Position numbers and translations under genes: made by a program
Assembly: GCA_963920665.1 (NCBI GenBank)
Contig: OY987271.1
Span: 20,835,350 to 20,899,349 of the forward strand
DNA: 64,000 bases
Direction: 5' to 3'
Source: Straminergon stramineum
Taxonomy: Eukaryota > Streptophyta > Bryopsida > Hypnales > Calliergonaceae
Notes under the pieces: generated by a model
What the model was told of the DNA's origin: nothing
Seen by the model: only the letters and a program-made list of their open reading frames with translations
The model's database searches: none
Part shown: positions 33,303 to 46,593 of the stretch, one piece after another
Layout of the letters: the number at the start of each line of letters is the position of its first letter
How positions within the stretch are numbered: position 1 is the stretch's first letter

Positions 33303-36300
33303 CAAAATTTGAGTCTTTTCACTACATATGAACTTATGCAATTTTAAAGTGGGTAATTGTAGACCACTATTTCAAGACAATTGACAATCCCATTTCAACT
33401 CAAAGATGGGTGGCCAAAGACATTTAGCCAAAGCATGCTTATATTTCTTGTCAATAAGTGCAATCAATTGTATGAAAGATGAGTCCTTGTTGGTGACAAG
33501 GATCATTATAGGATGGAATAAAGTCCCTCCTAGATCTAGCATCTGTTTATAACTTTCTTGTTTGTTTGTTTGTTTGTTTTTAATTGTAAAATATTTTTGA
33601 AATCCTCTAATAAATATCTATTAATATTCTAAATCTTAATTTTATTTCTAACACTCTAATCTAAGGACTCACTTTCAATATTGTAATTCTAATCTAAAAA
33701 ACTCAAAACAAAAATGTTTGATTAACATACCTCACCCTCAAAAGATGCTATCATGCCATCATCACATATCACGAGATGTATGGTTTTGTAGTATCCCATT
33801 CCCTCCATATTTGTCTAAGCCATAGCAAAGTTCCAATTTAAAGCCAATTTGTTGATTTATTTTCCCCTTCAATTGGTTCCATGCTAAATTGTATAAAAGT
33901 TTGTTAAATTTTGAATGTATTTTAGATAATTCCTATGATTTTTTGGAATATTTTTAATGCCCCAAAACTCTTAATAATCCTAAATCAAATCAAATCTTTA
34001 AAAATACTATTCTCTAATTTTTTTTAAAAATTTTCTATTAGCTTAATGGTTATATGTTGGTTCTATTCTTTTCTATTCGGCTTATTAGACCTAATAAAAC
34101 AACAATTGCCAACTAGCCGAGTCTAATAAATTCTAAAGGAATCCAAATTAATAACTAAGAAACAATTACTAAATAGTGAAAAAATAAAATCAAAGGGAGT
34201 GGTCCTACCTTAATTAATTGCATCTTTGACTTCATCCATGAAACATAAGTTGTACAATTTAGTGCCAAAAATCCACTTGGAGGTGATATTTCACTTAGAA
34301 GCATTATCATTTTTTGGAAGGAATATTAGGTGATATATGCTTCCATTTCCAATGGCTGAAATCACTGAATCACTACATATTTTTAGGACAATATTACTCT
34401 TTTCGGATGACTGTATATTTTAGGGATGAATGTCTGTTTTTGCTTTGACTGCCTACAATATATCACTTTTTTTTCAAATATGAGTTGACAAAAATGTATG
34501 TGAATAATCTTAATCTGCAATTATTTTGCAAAAAGAAATTATGAATCCAAAAATTGAAACTATGTGTAATGACCAAATGGTCTACAATGGACTTCCTACC
34601 TTAGTACATACATTCATAGGTAGGACTATTCTTGTCCTATTCCCATTATGGATCCTAAGGGGGACTATTCCTATCCTTTTGGATGCTAATGTGTCTCTCT
34701 TGCTTCACTACATGGTTCCAAAGAAAATTCCCAAGCCCCTCTTTGTACAATGAAACAATGAAAGAATTATTTGCAATGTGTAGAAGTCACATGGGTGAGT
34801 TCATTGAATTCATTAAATGGTAATTTTCCAACTAAATTCCAACCATTTTATGCCCAATTCCAAAACTTTGAGCCTTAATTGCACACTTGACAAAAACTAC
34901 ATTAGAATGTGACAAAATTGAATTATATACAAAAATAAAGCTCCAAATTGGGTTGCAATCCATAATTGCTTTGCTTATTTTTAAGGAAAGTTTAAGTTAT
35001 TTCTCTAATTTTTGTAGTTAATCAAGTGAGCTAAAAGAATAAGATGACCTAAGTGCACAATCATTCAATTATGAGAGTTAAGTTGCAATGCACTATTTCA
35101 AAATAAAAAGAGAGAGACCTAACTCCAAACTTATGGGGGGGATGGTGACGAAAGAGTCTATTCATTTGAGGTCCTATACAAGAATCCTAGGATTGTAAGT
35201 GAGTGACACCAAGGCTCCATATATACCTTTGCTAAAAGGGGGGCTCTATGTGAACCATGTAAAAGAGAGGAGATTGATAAATTTTGTCAAAGGAATTGGT
35301 ATGAGTGAAAGTTAATGAGAGAAGGTTCAAAATGATGTGTTGTGAGGAAAAAAGAGGTTTGAAAAGGAAGTGACTTGGTTTGGAAATTTATTAGCAAGCA
35401 TGGAGCCTTAGAAGTTGTTGATTGTTTTCTAAATTTTTGTTTGTGTAGAAGGATGTGTGTTGAATATTGTATGACAATGTTGTTGATATTGTTGAGTATT
35501 AGCGGATGGCATTGTGGGTAAATTTAGTTTTCGTTGGAATAGTTGTATAGATGGAAAGTGTGAGGTGCCATGTGCATAAGCTAAAATGATAATTAATGGT
35601 AGTGTGTCTCAATCTTTATTTTAGAAAGCATAAAGGAGGATTTGGTATTTGTTAATTTCGGTATTGACAAAGTCGATAGAGAACCATTCACTACAATACA
35701 TGAGTTCAATGAATTGAATGTGAAGATGAGGATGGTGTAATTGGAGTTGATTTTTGGTATGGTATGTTCTAAAGGAGTAGGTAGAACCTTCATGAAGGAA
35801 TCAATTATTTCTATATAGAAAGTGTGGTATTGGATAGGAATGTTCATAATCATGTTGAGGGAGTGAATATTTTTTTTTATTCTTCACTACTAAAAGGGCA
35901 TCAACAATATCATTTCCTTTTATGATGTAGTGGACCCAAGGATATTTTAGAAAACTATGTGAATTAAAAAATAGGGTCCATATAATTCAAAGGGAATTAT
36001 TATTTTTAAATATACAAGGCTACTGTAGGGTCCATAATATGCAACATACTTATATTTATATATATGAAAATTAGGCTATGTAAAACCATCATGTAATAGG
36101 AATTTTTACTAAGAAGTTAGCTTTGGCAGATAGGAATTGTGCAAAGTTTTCATAGAATAGTGAATATAGATGTAGATAGATAGAATGGATGATAAAATGG
36201 ATACAATGAAGAAAATCTATGATGAAGGGTGGTAGACTAAAATTGTATCATGATATTAGTAGTGTAAATATCAAAAAAATTAAGTGTAAATGTAAGATAT

Positions 36301-36373
36301 TGACCACAAGAGGCAAAAATTGTCACATTGCATAAATAGGGAGGTTTACCTTGGTCACTTCAACAAACTAAAA
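33303..36373. other. Diverged right part of duplication copy 1, no gene seen
   Basis: Colinear blocks with copy 2 occur at 34260-34440, 34680-35550, 35560-35770 and 35830-36370. Between them the copies carry different insertions. No coding frame was recognised. Confidence 0.55.
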
Positions 36374-36659
36374 CACTAGAACGAAATGAGTGTTTTATGA
36401 CTGCAAAATATGACTACAATGAGTTGTAAAATTTCAAAATATGACTCATGCACAAATCATTGTAGATGACGTGTGATATGACTAGGTCTAGTCATTACCG
36501 AGTAGTCGTTTTGAACATTAGTCATATTTGCAATCATATGTATTTGGAGGTATAATTAGTCATATTTTGCTAAAGTGGCATCTACATTGACTATTCTTGG
36601 AGGCTTGACTTTTTCATGACCTACTTGGGCAAAGGAAGAAAGAAGTCTATATGGCATGT

Positions 36660-37035
36660 GACTCCATGTAGTCATATTTTAGTTGATGTGGAATATGATT
36701 ATGGTAAGTCATATTTTGGCTAATGTAGCATATGACTTTGTGTAGTCATGTTTTTGGTTGATGTTAAAAATGACTCTTGTGAGTCATATTTTTTGTTGAT
36801 GTGAAAAATAACTCTTGAGAATCATATTCTCTATTGATGTAGAAAATGACTCTCATGAGTCATATTTTTTGTTGATGTGGAATATGTCCCTTGTGATTCA
36901 TATTCTCTATTCATGTGAATAATGACTCTTGTGAATCATATTTTCTCTTACCGTGAGATATGACCTATATGAGTCTTATTTTTTATTGATATAAAATATG
37001 AATCATTTGAATCATATTTTTGGCTAATGTGGCAA
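36660..37035. repeat. 38 bp minisatellite, about 10 units
   Basis: Units have the form AGTCATATTTTTTGTTGATG plus TGRAAAATGACTCTTGTG and vary by up to a third. Scattered single units flank the array from about 36400 to 37320. It lies just past the right end of the duplication and could belong to the subterminal region of an unrecognised transposon. Confidence 0.75.
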
Positions 37036-37379
37036 TTTTTATGGAATATTTTTAGTAATTTTATGATTGAATGTAGTCATATTTTTAAAACTATAGACTG
37101 GTAGAAAACATTGTTAAGGACAACAAAAAACATCTAACATTTTTTTTAAATTGTGTTACATAAAATACAAAATTCTGAAAACTACGTTGTAGTCAATGCA
37201 AATTTCCTATTTTTTGTCAAAACACACACATAAAAATGTTAGTTGATTTTTGTTGACTAAAATATTGTTTTATTGTAGTCATAAAGTCACATTTTTTGGC
37301 ATGACTGTGAGCATTGTGTGACTACAACCAGTCATACTATGGCCAGGACATATTGTGAAATTAGACTCAAACAAGTGAA

Positions 37380-38770
37380 GTTCGGAATAAGTGAGAGTTA
37401 CATTTTTTAGATTTATAAGTACGGTTTGTAATTAGAATGATTGAGGTTTATATTAGCTTTTGTCATAAATTGCAGTCACGTTTTTGATACATTCAAATTA
37501 AACATGACACATTGCAATCATACATCAAAGTTGTTTTGCAACTAAATAAAAGACTCCATCCAATTAAAAACAAGTATGTATGATTTTTGAGATGCACAAG
37601 AAATACTCATATTGAAGAGAGAAAATGCAAGAAAGAATGTGACTCTTTTCCATGACATTTATTAGTCATGAATACAAAACATATTACAACAACACTCTGT
37701 AATTTAGCTTAGTGGGCCAGCATAAGATGAAAGCCTTGAGTTTTGGATGAAAATCCACAAAGATAAGGTTAACTGAGATGAACAAGGAGAGGTGGGTGCC
37801 CAAGAAAGAGTATAATAGGGCACCCTTTCTCTTCTCTCACCACCCTTTTTTTTGTGTAATTGGGTCCGTTGGGTCCAATTTATGTTGGAAATAGTGGCAT
37901 TTTAGCCACAAGCCTTGCAACGGTGTTTTTGGGTACTTTTTGGCTATTGTTGTTTTTCGAGCTTGTGAGGTCTTTGTGGGTCCCTTGCATCTTGAGTGTG
38001 TGTAGTACTAACCTCCCTAAGCTTGAGCTTAGAGGCTTTGCTAACTTACCGTGTTACTAGAAGTTGTGTGTGTTTACCTTTGAGAGACCATTTGGGCCAC
38101 TCTCTTTGTTTTGTCATGTACTAATCCTAGAGCAACCCCCCATATGACTAGCGATGCCACTTTGGAGGGCCTTTAGTTTAAGTCATTTATGTTACTAATC
38201 CGTGTCGCTAGTTCTTTAAGGGTCAAAGGTCCCTTCTTTTTCTTTTCTTTTGGTTCCTAACATTGACGTGGTATTCTTTAGTGAGAGACATGAGGGTGTG
38301 AGGGTAGTGGGTCCTATCATACGGCGAAGCTTTGACCCCTCGTAGGGTAGAAAAGTCCTAGTGGTGTGTTAAAAAGGAGAACAACGGCGAAGCTTTGAAC
38401 CCCTTTGGAGTAAAAAGTCATAGTAGTACGTTAAAACCACTTCGCGAGAGAACTGAGAAACCACGTGGTCCCTCTCCCCACAAGGTTTAGTTCCCAAAAC
38501 GTGTGAGGAACAAATCAAGGTTTAGGTCCCAAAAATAGGCATTAGAGATTGAGGTGAGGTGAAAAATAGAGTGAGGTGGTCATCTCCATAAAGCCAACGC
38601 CACCATCCATTAGCACAAACCATGAACTCTCAAGTTTCCCTTAGAACGTAGCATAGAAGGGAGAGAAGATTACCCAACACCGAACCAACCAACACCCCTA
38701 GGCCAACCCAATACCCCCAGGCTGATACCTATGACCAAGAGGGGTCCGGGTGCCATTAGGCTCGAGTTGG
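37380..38770. other. Repeat-like region, no gene seen
   Basis: From 37850 the base composition shifts to mixed. A nearly repeated block with GGCGAAGCTTTGA and an AAAAGTC link occurs at about 38321 and 38386. The sequence looks like LTR-retroelement non-coding DNA, but no element ends were found. Confidence 0.4.
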
Positions 38771-38779
38771 GTCCCATCA

Positions 38780-38999
38780 GGGTTGGGCACTACGAGGGGG
38801 TTGAGAAGGCGTAGTATCGGGAAAGGAGGTTGGGAAGTGCAGTATCGGGAGAAGAGGCTGACGTCATCAAGGGGTCGGGAAGTTATAGTGCGAGGAGGGG
38901 GGGCTGGGGAGTACAGTGAGGGGAGGGGGTCAGAAAGTATAGTGTGGGATGGAGGATCAGGGAGCTATAGTGCTGGGCTGGGGATCCCGGGAGTTATAG
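38780..38999 (+). repeat. Purine-rich minisatellite interrupted by a solo LTR
   Basis: Irregular units contain GGGAGTTATAGTGC-like words followed by GGGG-rich links. The array resumes at 40122-40175 after the LTR insertion. Confidence 0.7.
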
Positions 39000-40121
39000 T
39001 GCCGCGCCCCTTAGTGACACTTACCACCTTAAGCTTACTTTCCAAACCCTTAACACCTTAGTACCACTAAGGTTCACGCTCTCCTAACACTGCACATGCC
39101 ACGCACCCACAATGTTAGGTTTCACCTCAAGTCACGGGGTTCCCCATTCCTCCTTGACTCCCAATCCTTTCCTTCCAATACTTAACTCCCACAAGACACC
39201 GGGCATGTCATTTGATGACATGGGGCGGAACTTCCATTGATGTCCAAGCACTCGGTGAGGCACTACTCCCACCGGTGCTAACCGCCCTTGAATGGAACCC
39301 AACTCTCCACTAGGCCCAACCCAACTCATTTCGGGACTCACTAATCGGGACTCACCAAACGGGACTCACACCATGGCCTAGTGTGGAGTGAGACACCACC
39401 CAACCGGTATCAAGGAGTGCACAAGCACTCCATGGTAACACACAAGTGGTGGTGAGGCTCCAACACTAACCTCACCACCCGGGGCCACTTAGGCTCACCA
39501 TGGCACCATCCGGGAGTGAGGAAGGAGACCACCTCTCCTCATAGTACTCTCTGCGGGATTCGGCAGCCCCCCCCATACTAGAGGTCACCGGGAACCCCCA
39601 AGATGCACCCCATCTTGGAAGACCACCCATTTCTCCCGATTCGCACTACTTTGGAACTCCCGAACTTCCACCCGGTATAACTTTGCGGTCCGGGGTCCAA
39701 ATCACACATGCGACCCCATTTTCGACATCTACGCGACGCGTAGATGCCGATGGACTACTCACTTGCTCCATTCGGACAAGTACTCGCAAAGATATCGCCC
39801 TCCAAAGATTCGGGACACTCCCGGCGCGGCCAGGGCACTCCCGGCGCGACCGGGACACCCCCAGCTTTGAACGCCCATAACTTTTGACTCGCAAGTCCAA
39901 ATCACACGTTCTTTGGACGGCTAGAAGCGTCTTCTCAAGACCTTTCCAAGCGTATATCACACGCCCCTAAATTCGTCCGGATCAGAGCACTACATCGCTC
40001 TAATCGCTCGGGACTCCTAGTCCCCCTCACCTCATCTCTTGCAAGGCTTGGGGCGTCACCCCCAATGTCCCCCTTGCTCACCAAGGTGGCACGGGCACGC
40101 CTTGTGATGAGGGTTGTGACA
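39000..40121 (-). mobile_element. Solo LTR (1122 bp) with 5 bp target duplication
   Basis: TATAG is present on both sides (38995-38999 and 40122-40126). On the minus strand the insert starts TGTCACAACCCTCATC and ends GGGGCGCGGCA, the TG...CA ends of an LTR. There is no polyprotein, so it is a solo LTR left by recombination. Frames inside it are not genes. Confidence 0.85.
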
Positions 40122-40175
40122 TATAGTGCGGGCTAGGGGTTCAGGGAGCTACAATGTTGGGCTAGGGGGGGAGGG

Positions 40176-41729
40176 ATTACCCAAGCTGCTAAACAGAGGA
40201 GAAAAAGGGGTTTTGGAAGTCTAGGGATCAAGGAGTAAAGAGGGTAGAGGGGGAAGAGTGTAGCCTTTGCACTAACACCATAACTGGAGCAGGGAATTCA
40301 ACACCCGGTCTCCTACATACAAAACAAGGATAAGGAATATAAACAACATGAAGATGGTAGAAGCCCAGAAGAATGAGGAGGGATGACAATAGGAAGACCA
40401 TTTGAAGGTTAGGAGTGGGAGTAGATAAGATAGGAGGGGAAATCCTCGAGGCTTACTTAAGCCCTTAGATTAGAATTAGGTGATTACCACGAGATTAAGT
40501 GTGATATATAAGTAGAGGACATAAGACGTAGTACGTAAGAAGTAGTTCAACCTTGGAGGATAGTATAACGCGTCCTTGAGATTGGCTTGGTAGGTAGGAG
40601 TAGAGGGTAGTTGGACCACCTTAGAGTGTGGGAGAAAAGAAAAGGAAGAAAGAGAAAAGAAATAGAATAAAATCAACAATTAAACTCTTGTACCAAATTA
40701 TTTTATGATTAGAACGGCAGTTCGTTGTCTCATGGCATGGGAGCTCATGGTGGAGGAGGTAGAGCTTTTGGTGGGGGTGATCAACGATTCAAGTTCCGAG
40801 GTATGAGTTAAAACCTTTCCAAGCTTCCCTAGGTCCCTAATTAGAAGCTAGTAGCTTGGGCCGAGGCCTACCCCTAGGTCAAACCCTTAGTACTGTAGGT
40901 CAGGTCATTTCTGGGAACATAAACGTAAAGAAGGAGGCCGTAGCTTTCCAAAACCTTAAGGCACACCCAAATCGGGTAAAAATTGAAGAAGTTATCGTTG
41001 GATGACGTTTAAGGTCAAAATGGATGAAGAATAGCTAAATTCCGAATTTGATAGAGAAATAAGGATTTTAGGAGGAGGCTAGGAATTAGGGTCCAGGGCC
41101 GAAAAGAGAAGTTAATTCCAAAGAATAGGTTAGGAGAAATTAGCAGATGAAGTTTAGATAAGGCTTGGATGAAAATTTTGTAGGAATCTCCAATTAAGGC
41201 CCAACTCCAGATCTAGGTAGGAGAAATTTTTTTGACCCATCCTGAAAAATTTCGGATCTTTCTGAATTGGGGAACTAGGTGCAATCGATGGATGAAGTTT
41301 GAGGAACTAAGTAGCGGTCAAACTTCATCAACCCATAACGATGGCTAGGAAGGTCGGATATGGTTGAGCTTTATGTTTTTAGAAATGGCACAAGATGAAA
41401 TAGAAGGTTCTTAGGTTAATTCTACCTTGGCGTAGGTTCCATCCAGATCATACAGCAAGCCATCCATCCGGTCGGCAAAACATTGGAAGTAGATTAAGTG
41501 GATCTTGCAATTTGGGGTCACTTAGGCACTTAGTAAAAATATCCATTGGTTGGAAGGCACAATGGACCACGTTTAGACACCCAAGAGTAGGAATCACTTA
41601 GCCAAAACCCAAAACCTGGGTGTGTTCGCGAATTACCAAGGGTGAGTAATTTGGCACTCACAAATGGTCATGAAGTGGCATAAATAGTCCATGGCTCAAA
41701 TACAGTTTGCTATGGTAAAAGCACCCATG
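40176..41729. other. Retroelement-like non-coding DNA with a possible LTR promoter
   Basis: A TATA-like TATATAAGTAGAGG lies at about 40504. The sequence continues as mixed-base DNA without frames. I suspect a decayed LTR element but found no matching second LTR. Confidence 0.35.
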
Positions 41730-42085
41730 ACCAGCTAGGCCCTATGGTTAATACATAGGTAACGAAAAATTCAACAAAGAGTTGTCTAATAAGTAACCAT
41801 TAGTTTCTTAGTTTCCCACCATCTTTTAGCCATCATTGTTATGACATATGTGCTTTGTTTTGAAAGCCAAATTAGTCTTTAGATGATCACTGATGGAAGA
41901 ATCTATACGTTGGGGATGGATGCAGGCCAACTTTTGGCTTCTAAAATTCATAAGAATTTAAATTTAAGGAAAAAAATTCTGAAAATTTGACAATGCCCAT
42001 CATTTCTATATTTCTATAGGGCAAAAAATTAACAATGCCTTCTACTACTTCAAATCATGCACAAAATGCTTAAGTGGTTGTTGTA
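41730..42085 (-). repeat. Dispersed repeat family G, copy 2 (inverted)
   Basis: Reverse-complement partner of 20895-21262. Landmarks are CTAATAAGTAACCATTAG, CCACCATCTTTTAGCCATCA and CACAAAATGCTTAAGTGGTT. Confidence 0.75.
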
Positions 42086-44112
42086 TTTCTTTTTATATGG
42101 ACTCCCAACTTATCTCTTCAACATATTATAGAGAGTTGCAAATTTCAAGACATGTACATTTTTACAAATGATTCTTTGACTATTTTTCCTAATTTTTTCC
42201 TACTTCTTGTAATTCTTGGTGATGAGCTTTTTTGAAATTTGATAGGGTTTGTTTTATATAAATTGGAATTGCAAGAAACTTATCTTTGTATACACTTCCT
42301 TTGAAGAGCTTATGATAGTGTCAAGCATGTATCCATAGGTCTATTGGTTATAGAGATAAAAAATGTTACCACAAAGTTACCACCAAACAAAACAACAAAC
42401 TTAATAGTATAGGATTTGATTTGTTACAATCACACAAGAAAATCCCATTGAAATGAATTTTTGAGGTTCCAATAGGTAGCAGTTTATGTAGGTGTTTGAC
42501 TCCTAATAGAAAAGTAAGGAAATGTCACTTATTCTATAACCACTCATAAGATGTTTGCCTTCTCCAATCTTTAATTTTTGTGTAGCTTGCTTTTTAAAAA
42601 AGGCCCTATTCAAACTTCCTATGTCTCATGTAGATTCTCTTGATTCTCTTTCACTATAAGAAACCCGTGTTTTTTTTATGTCAAGATTTTGCATTGGCAT
42701 GTTGCATGTGATGTTTTTTAACATATGCTTTGGTGTCCAAAAAATTGTGTTTGTGCAGACATGCCAAAAACATCAAAAATCTGGCTTGACGTCACCATGT
42801 TTTCTACCAAACATCATAGAAAACATGGGTCAACGGGGTCTGTAAGGTCGCCATGTGGCTGCAACCTAAATGCCACGCATGCACAGGAAGCCATGTAGGA
42901 ATTTTTTCATCTATACCCATCCATGACATGGCATTTGAGGTGGCATCTAACGTGGCGATAGGAAAAGAAGTGACCTGGCATTAGGAAGGATGAGGTGGCA
43001 TGCCATGTCAACACATTTTCCTTTTGTTTAAGAAATTTAATATTTTTATTGAAGACATCAATTTAGACATCCAGACGTTTTCTAAAACGTTAATGTAGAT
43101 GTCCAGACGTTTATTAAGACATCAACGTAAACATCTAGATGATTTGGGATGTCATTGTAGACGTCTATATTTCACCATCAATATCTCTTGCCACGTCCAA
43201 TATGATTTAGAAGAACATAAGCATGTTTCCTTTGACATTCATGTGGTTGGATGCAATGTTCAGCATGATATCAATATGGACAGTTACACAAGTCCTACAT
43301 AATGCACATTCATATTTCATAATATACAATATAACATTTCAAATACAATACATCATACATATTAAAAATTATACAACATTTCATACATAATACACCATAT
43401 TTGGATATTACAGCACATGGATTTGTAAGCCACTTGATGTGATTATATGGAGAGGACAAGACGACCTCTTTATACTAGTGGGGTGGTAGGCAGTTAGACA
43501 AACAATATGGGATATGGAAAACACAAGAATTGTTACAAGTAGAATTTCAGAGCACATTTAAACGTCTAGATGTTTTCTGAGATGTCATGGAAAACATCAA
43601 AAGTACATGTTGATGTTTCCTATGATGTTGGTATCAACACTAATATATAAGTAGACATTGTAGGTAGTTGTCTTTGCAAAAATAGACTCCGATCAAAGAG
43701 CATCAGTGTAGACATCTATAGCCCTCATATTGGTGTCAAAGTATTGCGTGCAATTGTTTAAACTAATGCTCTAAACAATACCAAGCGTTGCGTCATGCAA
43801 AGAATACATCTTGACAAAGACCTAGAGATGGAAGTGGCATGGAGCTTTTTCTTTGTAGTCAAGGCACTTTCAACCACAAAGAGTTGTTTGTTATCTACCC
43901 TAAGTAAAATTCCCACCTTTGGGGGAGTAGTTGACATTTGTGGTGAAGGAAGATAAACATTTTGGACATCCATTAGAAGATGACAGAATATAGTACGTAC
44001 AACCCCAACAGTGGAATGTGACATTGCTTCTTTAAATGTATTGTCATGGAATGCATCTTCTTGTCTATAGCTTAAAAGGTGGTCTCATTACCTATGACTC
44101 AAGTGCAATAGC

Positions 44113-44634
44113 ATGTTTCACCCACCAATTTCATTAAATGCTTGTGAACATGTCACTAGAAGCCACCCACAAGTATGTGAGTGCATTGAGGAAATTTTGT
44201 TCTTGGATTATAGAAACTACTATGTTACAATGTTGCTATGCAATTGCGTGAGGGGGACAAGAGATGCTGAATTCCTAAGCATTCAACGAGATAGTTACAA
44301 CTTCAACTTGACAAGCTTCAATCAAATAGACAGGAAGGTTCACCTTGACTCATTTGCATTTTCTTGGCATTGCCAATAAGTGTTCTTCTTCAATGACCCG
44401 TACCGAAGTGGTTGGAAAGTTCTTTACCAAACAAAGGTTAGAGGTAGATGGAAGGCACTACATAGTTCTACCCAATTGACCCCAAACATGGTTCAATTGC
44501 AAAATGACAAGGACTTCGATGGACTACAACCAATGCAACAAATTGAGGACCCAATGTGGCATCCCATAGACAAAAGAAGAGCCTACTTTGTTATTGTAGG
44601 CGACAACACAATTCTTGAGGTTGAAGTTTAGTTC
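44113..44634 (+). pseudogene. DUF4216 domain of a CACTA transposase-associated protein
   Basis: One frame reads CECIEEILFLDYRNYYVTML, later DSYNFNLTSFNQIDRKVH, then after an in-frame TAA at 44377 continues FFFNDPYRSGWKVLYQTKVR. This order (a CIEEI-LDY start, then the QVFF-NDP-W segment) is that of DUF4216, found downstream of TNP2 in plant CACTA elements. The stop interrupts it, and upstream domains are missing or decayed. There is no host function. Confidence 0.75.
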
Positions 44635-45974
44635 ATCTACATCTTTCACATATACATCTAATGGCTCACAAATGTTACACAGAACATCTGAAGGATAGGG
44701 TGGCTTTTCTACCTCTATGTCTCCTATAAGGACCATTGTCTTGAAAACATTCATTAGGTGACAAAAGTAGAAGTTGTGGATGTTGGGTGTGATTTGTGTT
44801 TGATGTCATCTAAATAAGGAGGGTTGCTCATATGGAAATGTAACTATGGTACAAGCATGCTTGGGATACAAAAGCTAAAAACTAAAGAATCAGGAATGAA
44901 ATAATCTTCAATTAGCCTATTTTGCAAATAGAAATGAGAGTAATTTTTTAAAAACATTGGCATTGTGAAAAACACATATAGTCAAATCATTTTCATGAAT
45001 CAAAATTTATTCAATCTTTAATTTTCATATATATTAGAATTCAGCAAAGTTTGGTATCATGTCAATAGAAAATATACATGTACACAAGAATTCTACCATG
45101 ATTTTTTGGCCTATTTATTACTTTGCAACTCACTTTTCATATTTCAATAATAAAACCCAAAAGAATATCCAATTTTGAATTCCTTTTAAACGTATCCCCT
45201 CCTTGTGATATTGAACATGATTTGAAAAATAAGAAAAAATAGTTAAATATCCCATATCAAGTTATAAATTACTACAATTGGCTATTAAAACATTATAAAT
45301 CAACAAAGTGATTTGAAAACACTTTCTACTACATAATTATATTCCTTTTTGAATCCTGAGTGAAAAATGGACACTATGATAGAGTCTTGAATGGGGTTAC
45401 AAGAATCAAATGAACAACTTTAATCAATTAATGACAATTTTTTTGGGTGATTCCATATCGTATTCTACTTGAGGCAAACAAGTTTCTATTGTGTAACGAC
45501 CTTTATGGGGTACTCGAATTGAAGCATGCTTGTACCCACTATCATTTTTTGAATTGTCCGAGGTAGGTTCAGTGCAGGACCTTGTCATTCATAGTCAAAA
45601 TGTAATGAATTGCACCATTTGTGAGCACAAAATGAATAGTTTATCTTGTTTGGATTTGTCATCCACATCCATGTCCATTGTCATACATCAAAGAAGAAAT
45701 TGGGTTTACAAAATCCACACAAGATACTTACAATGAGTATGGTCGTTTCTAGCAATTGTCAAATTGTATGGTATGCATGAAAGCACTCTTTTATAGACAT
45801 TTATATCACTAGAAGCTAGTTAAAAGACCATGTTGTAGTCATGTGAACATCGCTAAAAATGCCTTTCTTCATTCGATGGAGGTTATGCCGTTTGCTCAAA
45901 CATAATGAATTGCATGTTGGACAATATGCGCTATTAAATCATATTCATAGGAAGTTGAAGACAATGCTGCCAAA

Positions 45975-46075
45975 AGTAATGTCTTTAGAAATGTCTTTAG
46001 AAATGTCTTAATGTCTTTAGAAATGTCTTAATGTCTTTAGAAATGTCTTAATGTCTTTAGAAACAACTTCATGTC
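45975..46075. repeat. Tandem repeat in the CACTA subterminal region
   Basis: AATGTCTTTAG and AAATGTCTT alternate five or six times. Related ATGTCYACA/ACGT words continue to 46120. Subterminal repeats in En/Spm elements are transposase binding sites, and this array is a candidate. Confidence 0.7.
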
Positions 46076-46593
46076 TTCAAAAACGTTTGTACGTCCCAAT
46101 TGATGTCCACAAGAACATCTGACAAATATGACATGGGTGGACCTTACATGATGACGTGGCATGCCATGTCAGCATTTTATGTCCACATCACCTACCATGT
46201 CAAATGCCACGTCATCTTTTTTTCCTAATTGCCTACCTGTTGTCTTTTTTTTCACCTCAGGCAACCATTTTTTCCTAGACCATAGTAACTTCTACTAATT
46301 TATCCACAGTTAAAATGGACCATGGATGTTGACGTGGCAATGATTGTTTTCTCAAACAATCTTTGGAACATCATTATGTCTATAGTCATGTCTTTGAGGA
46401 CATAGTTGTTTTTGGTAGCACCTACATGTTGTGGCCGTAATTTTCCTCTATTTTCTACAACATCCATGTAAATCTACACTTTTGTTGCATCCATCCAGTA
46501 AACATCTCAATGTTTTTTTGGACATAGCATGTCCACCTTGGACACGCTTTGTTTTTGGTCAGACATAAAAAAAAACCCGGTTTTCTTATAGTG

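Larger units (their letters stand above)
27768..36373 (+). repeat. Segmental duplication, copy 1
   Basis: Direct duplicate of 47618-61683. The left edge is the TTTTTGATGAAAGAAGCAAC block. The right edge is the CAAAAATTGTCACATTGC to GAGGTTTACCTT block near 36310-36350. The offset is 19860 bp across the gene. Positions 27860-31245 show no difference from the other copy. The flanks show frequent substitutions, and the 33.3-36.4 kb part is the most diverged, perhaps 85% by eye. Confidence 0.9.
42652..46593 (+). mobile_element. CACTA (En/Spm) transposon, 3.9 kb, defective
   Basis: The left end CACTATAAGAAACCCG... pairs with the right end ...CGGTTTTCTTATAGTG. The inverted repeats extend about 31 bp, to GACATAAAA-type sequence, with few mismatches. 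The flanking triplets are TTT and CTT, an imperfect 3 bp target duplication. Both sides hold subterminal repeats (ACGT-containing GACGTTT/ATGTC words) and a matching pair of GTGGCATGCCATGTCA blocks near 42998 and 46147. The only protein remnant is DUF4216. The TNP2 transposase is not recognisable, so the element is probably non-autonomous. Confidence 0.88.

Noticed and set aside
34560..34625. Possible local inversion between duplication copies (reverse match to about 56260-56330)
   Set aside because: A similar sequence also occurs near 47075-47110, so it is more simply a dispersed repeat end present in opposite orientations.
36374..36400. CACTAGAACG at the end of duplication copy 1 as a possible CACTA transposon start
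   Set aside because: No matching CTAGTG end with the same inner sequence was found downstream.
39646..39960. 104-residue minus-strand frame
   Set aside because: It lies within the solo LTR, where random frames are expected from the GC content.
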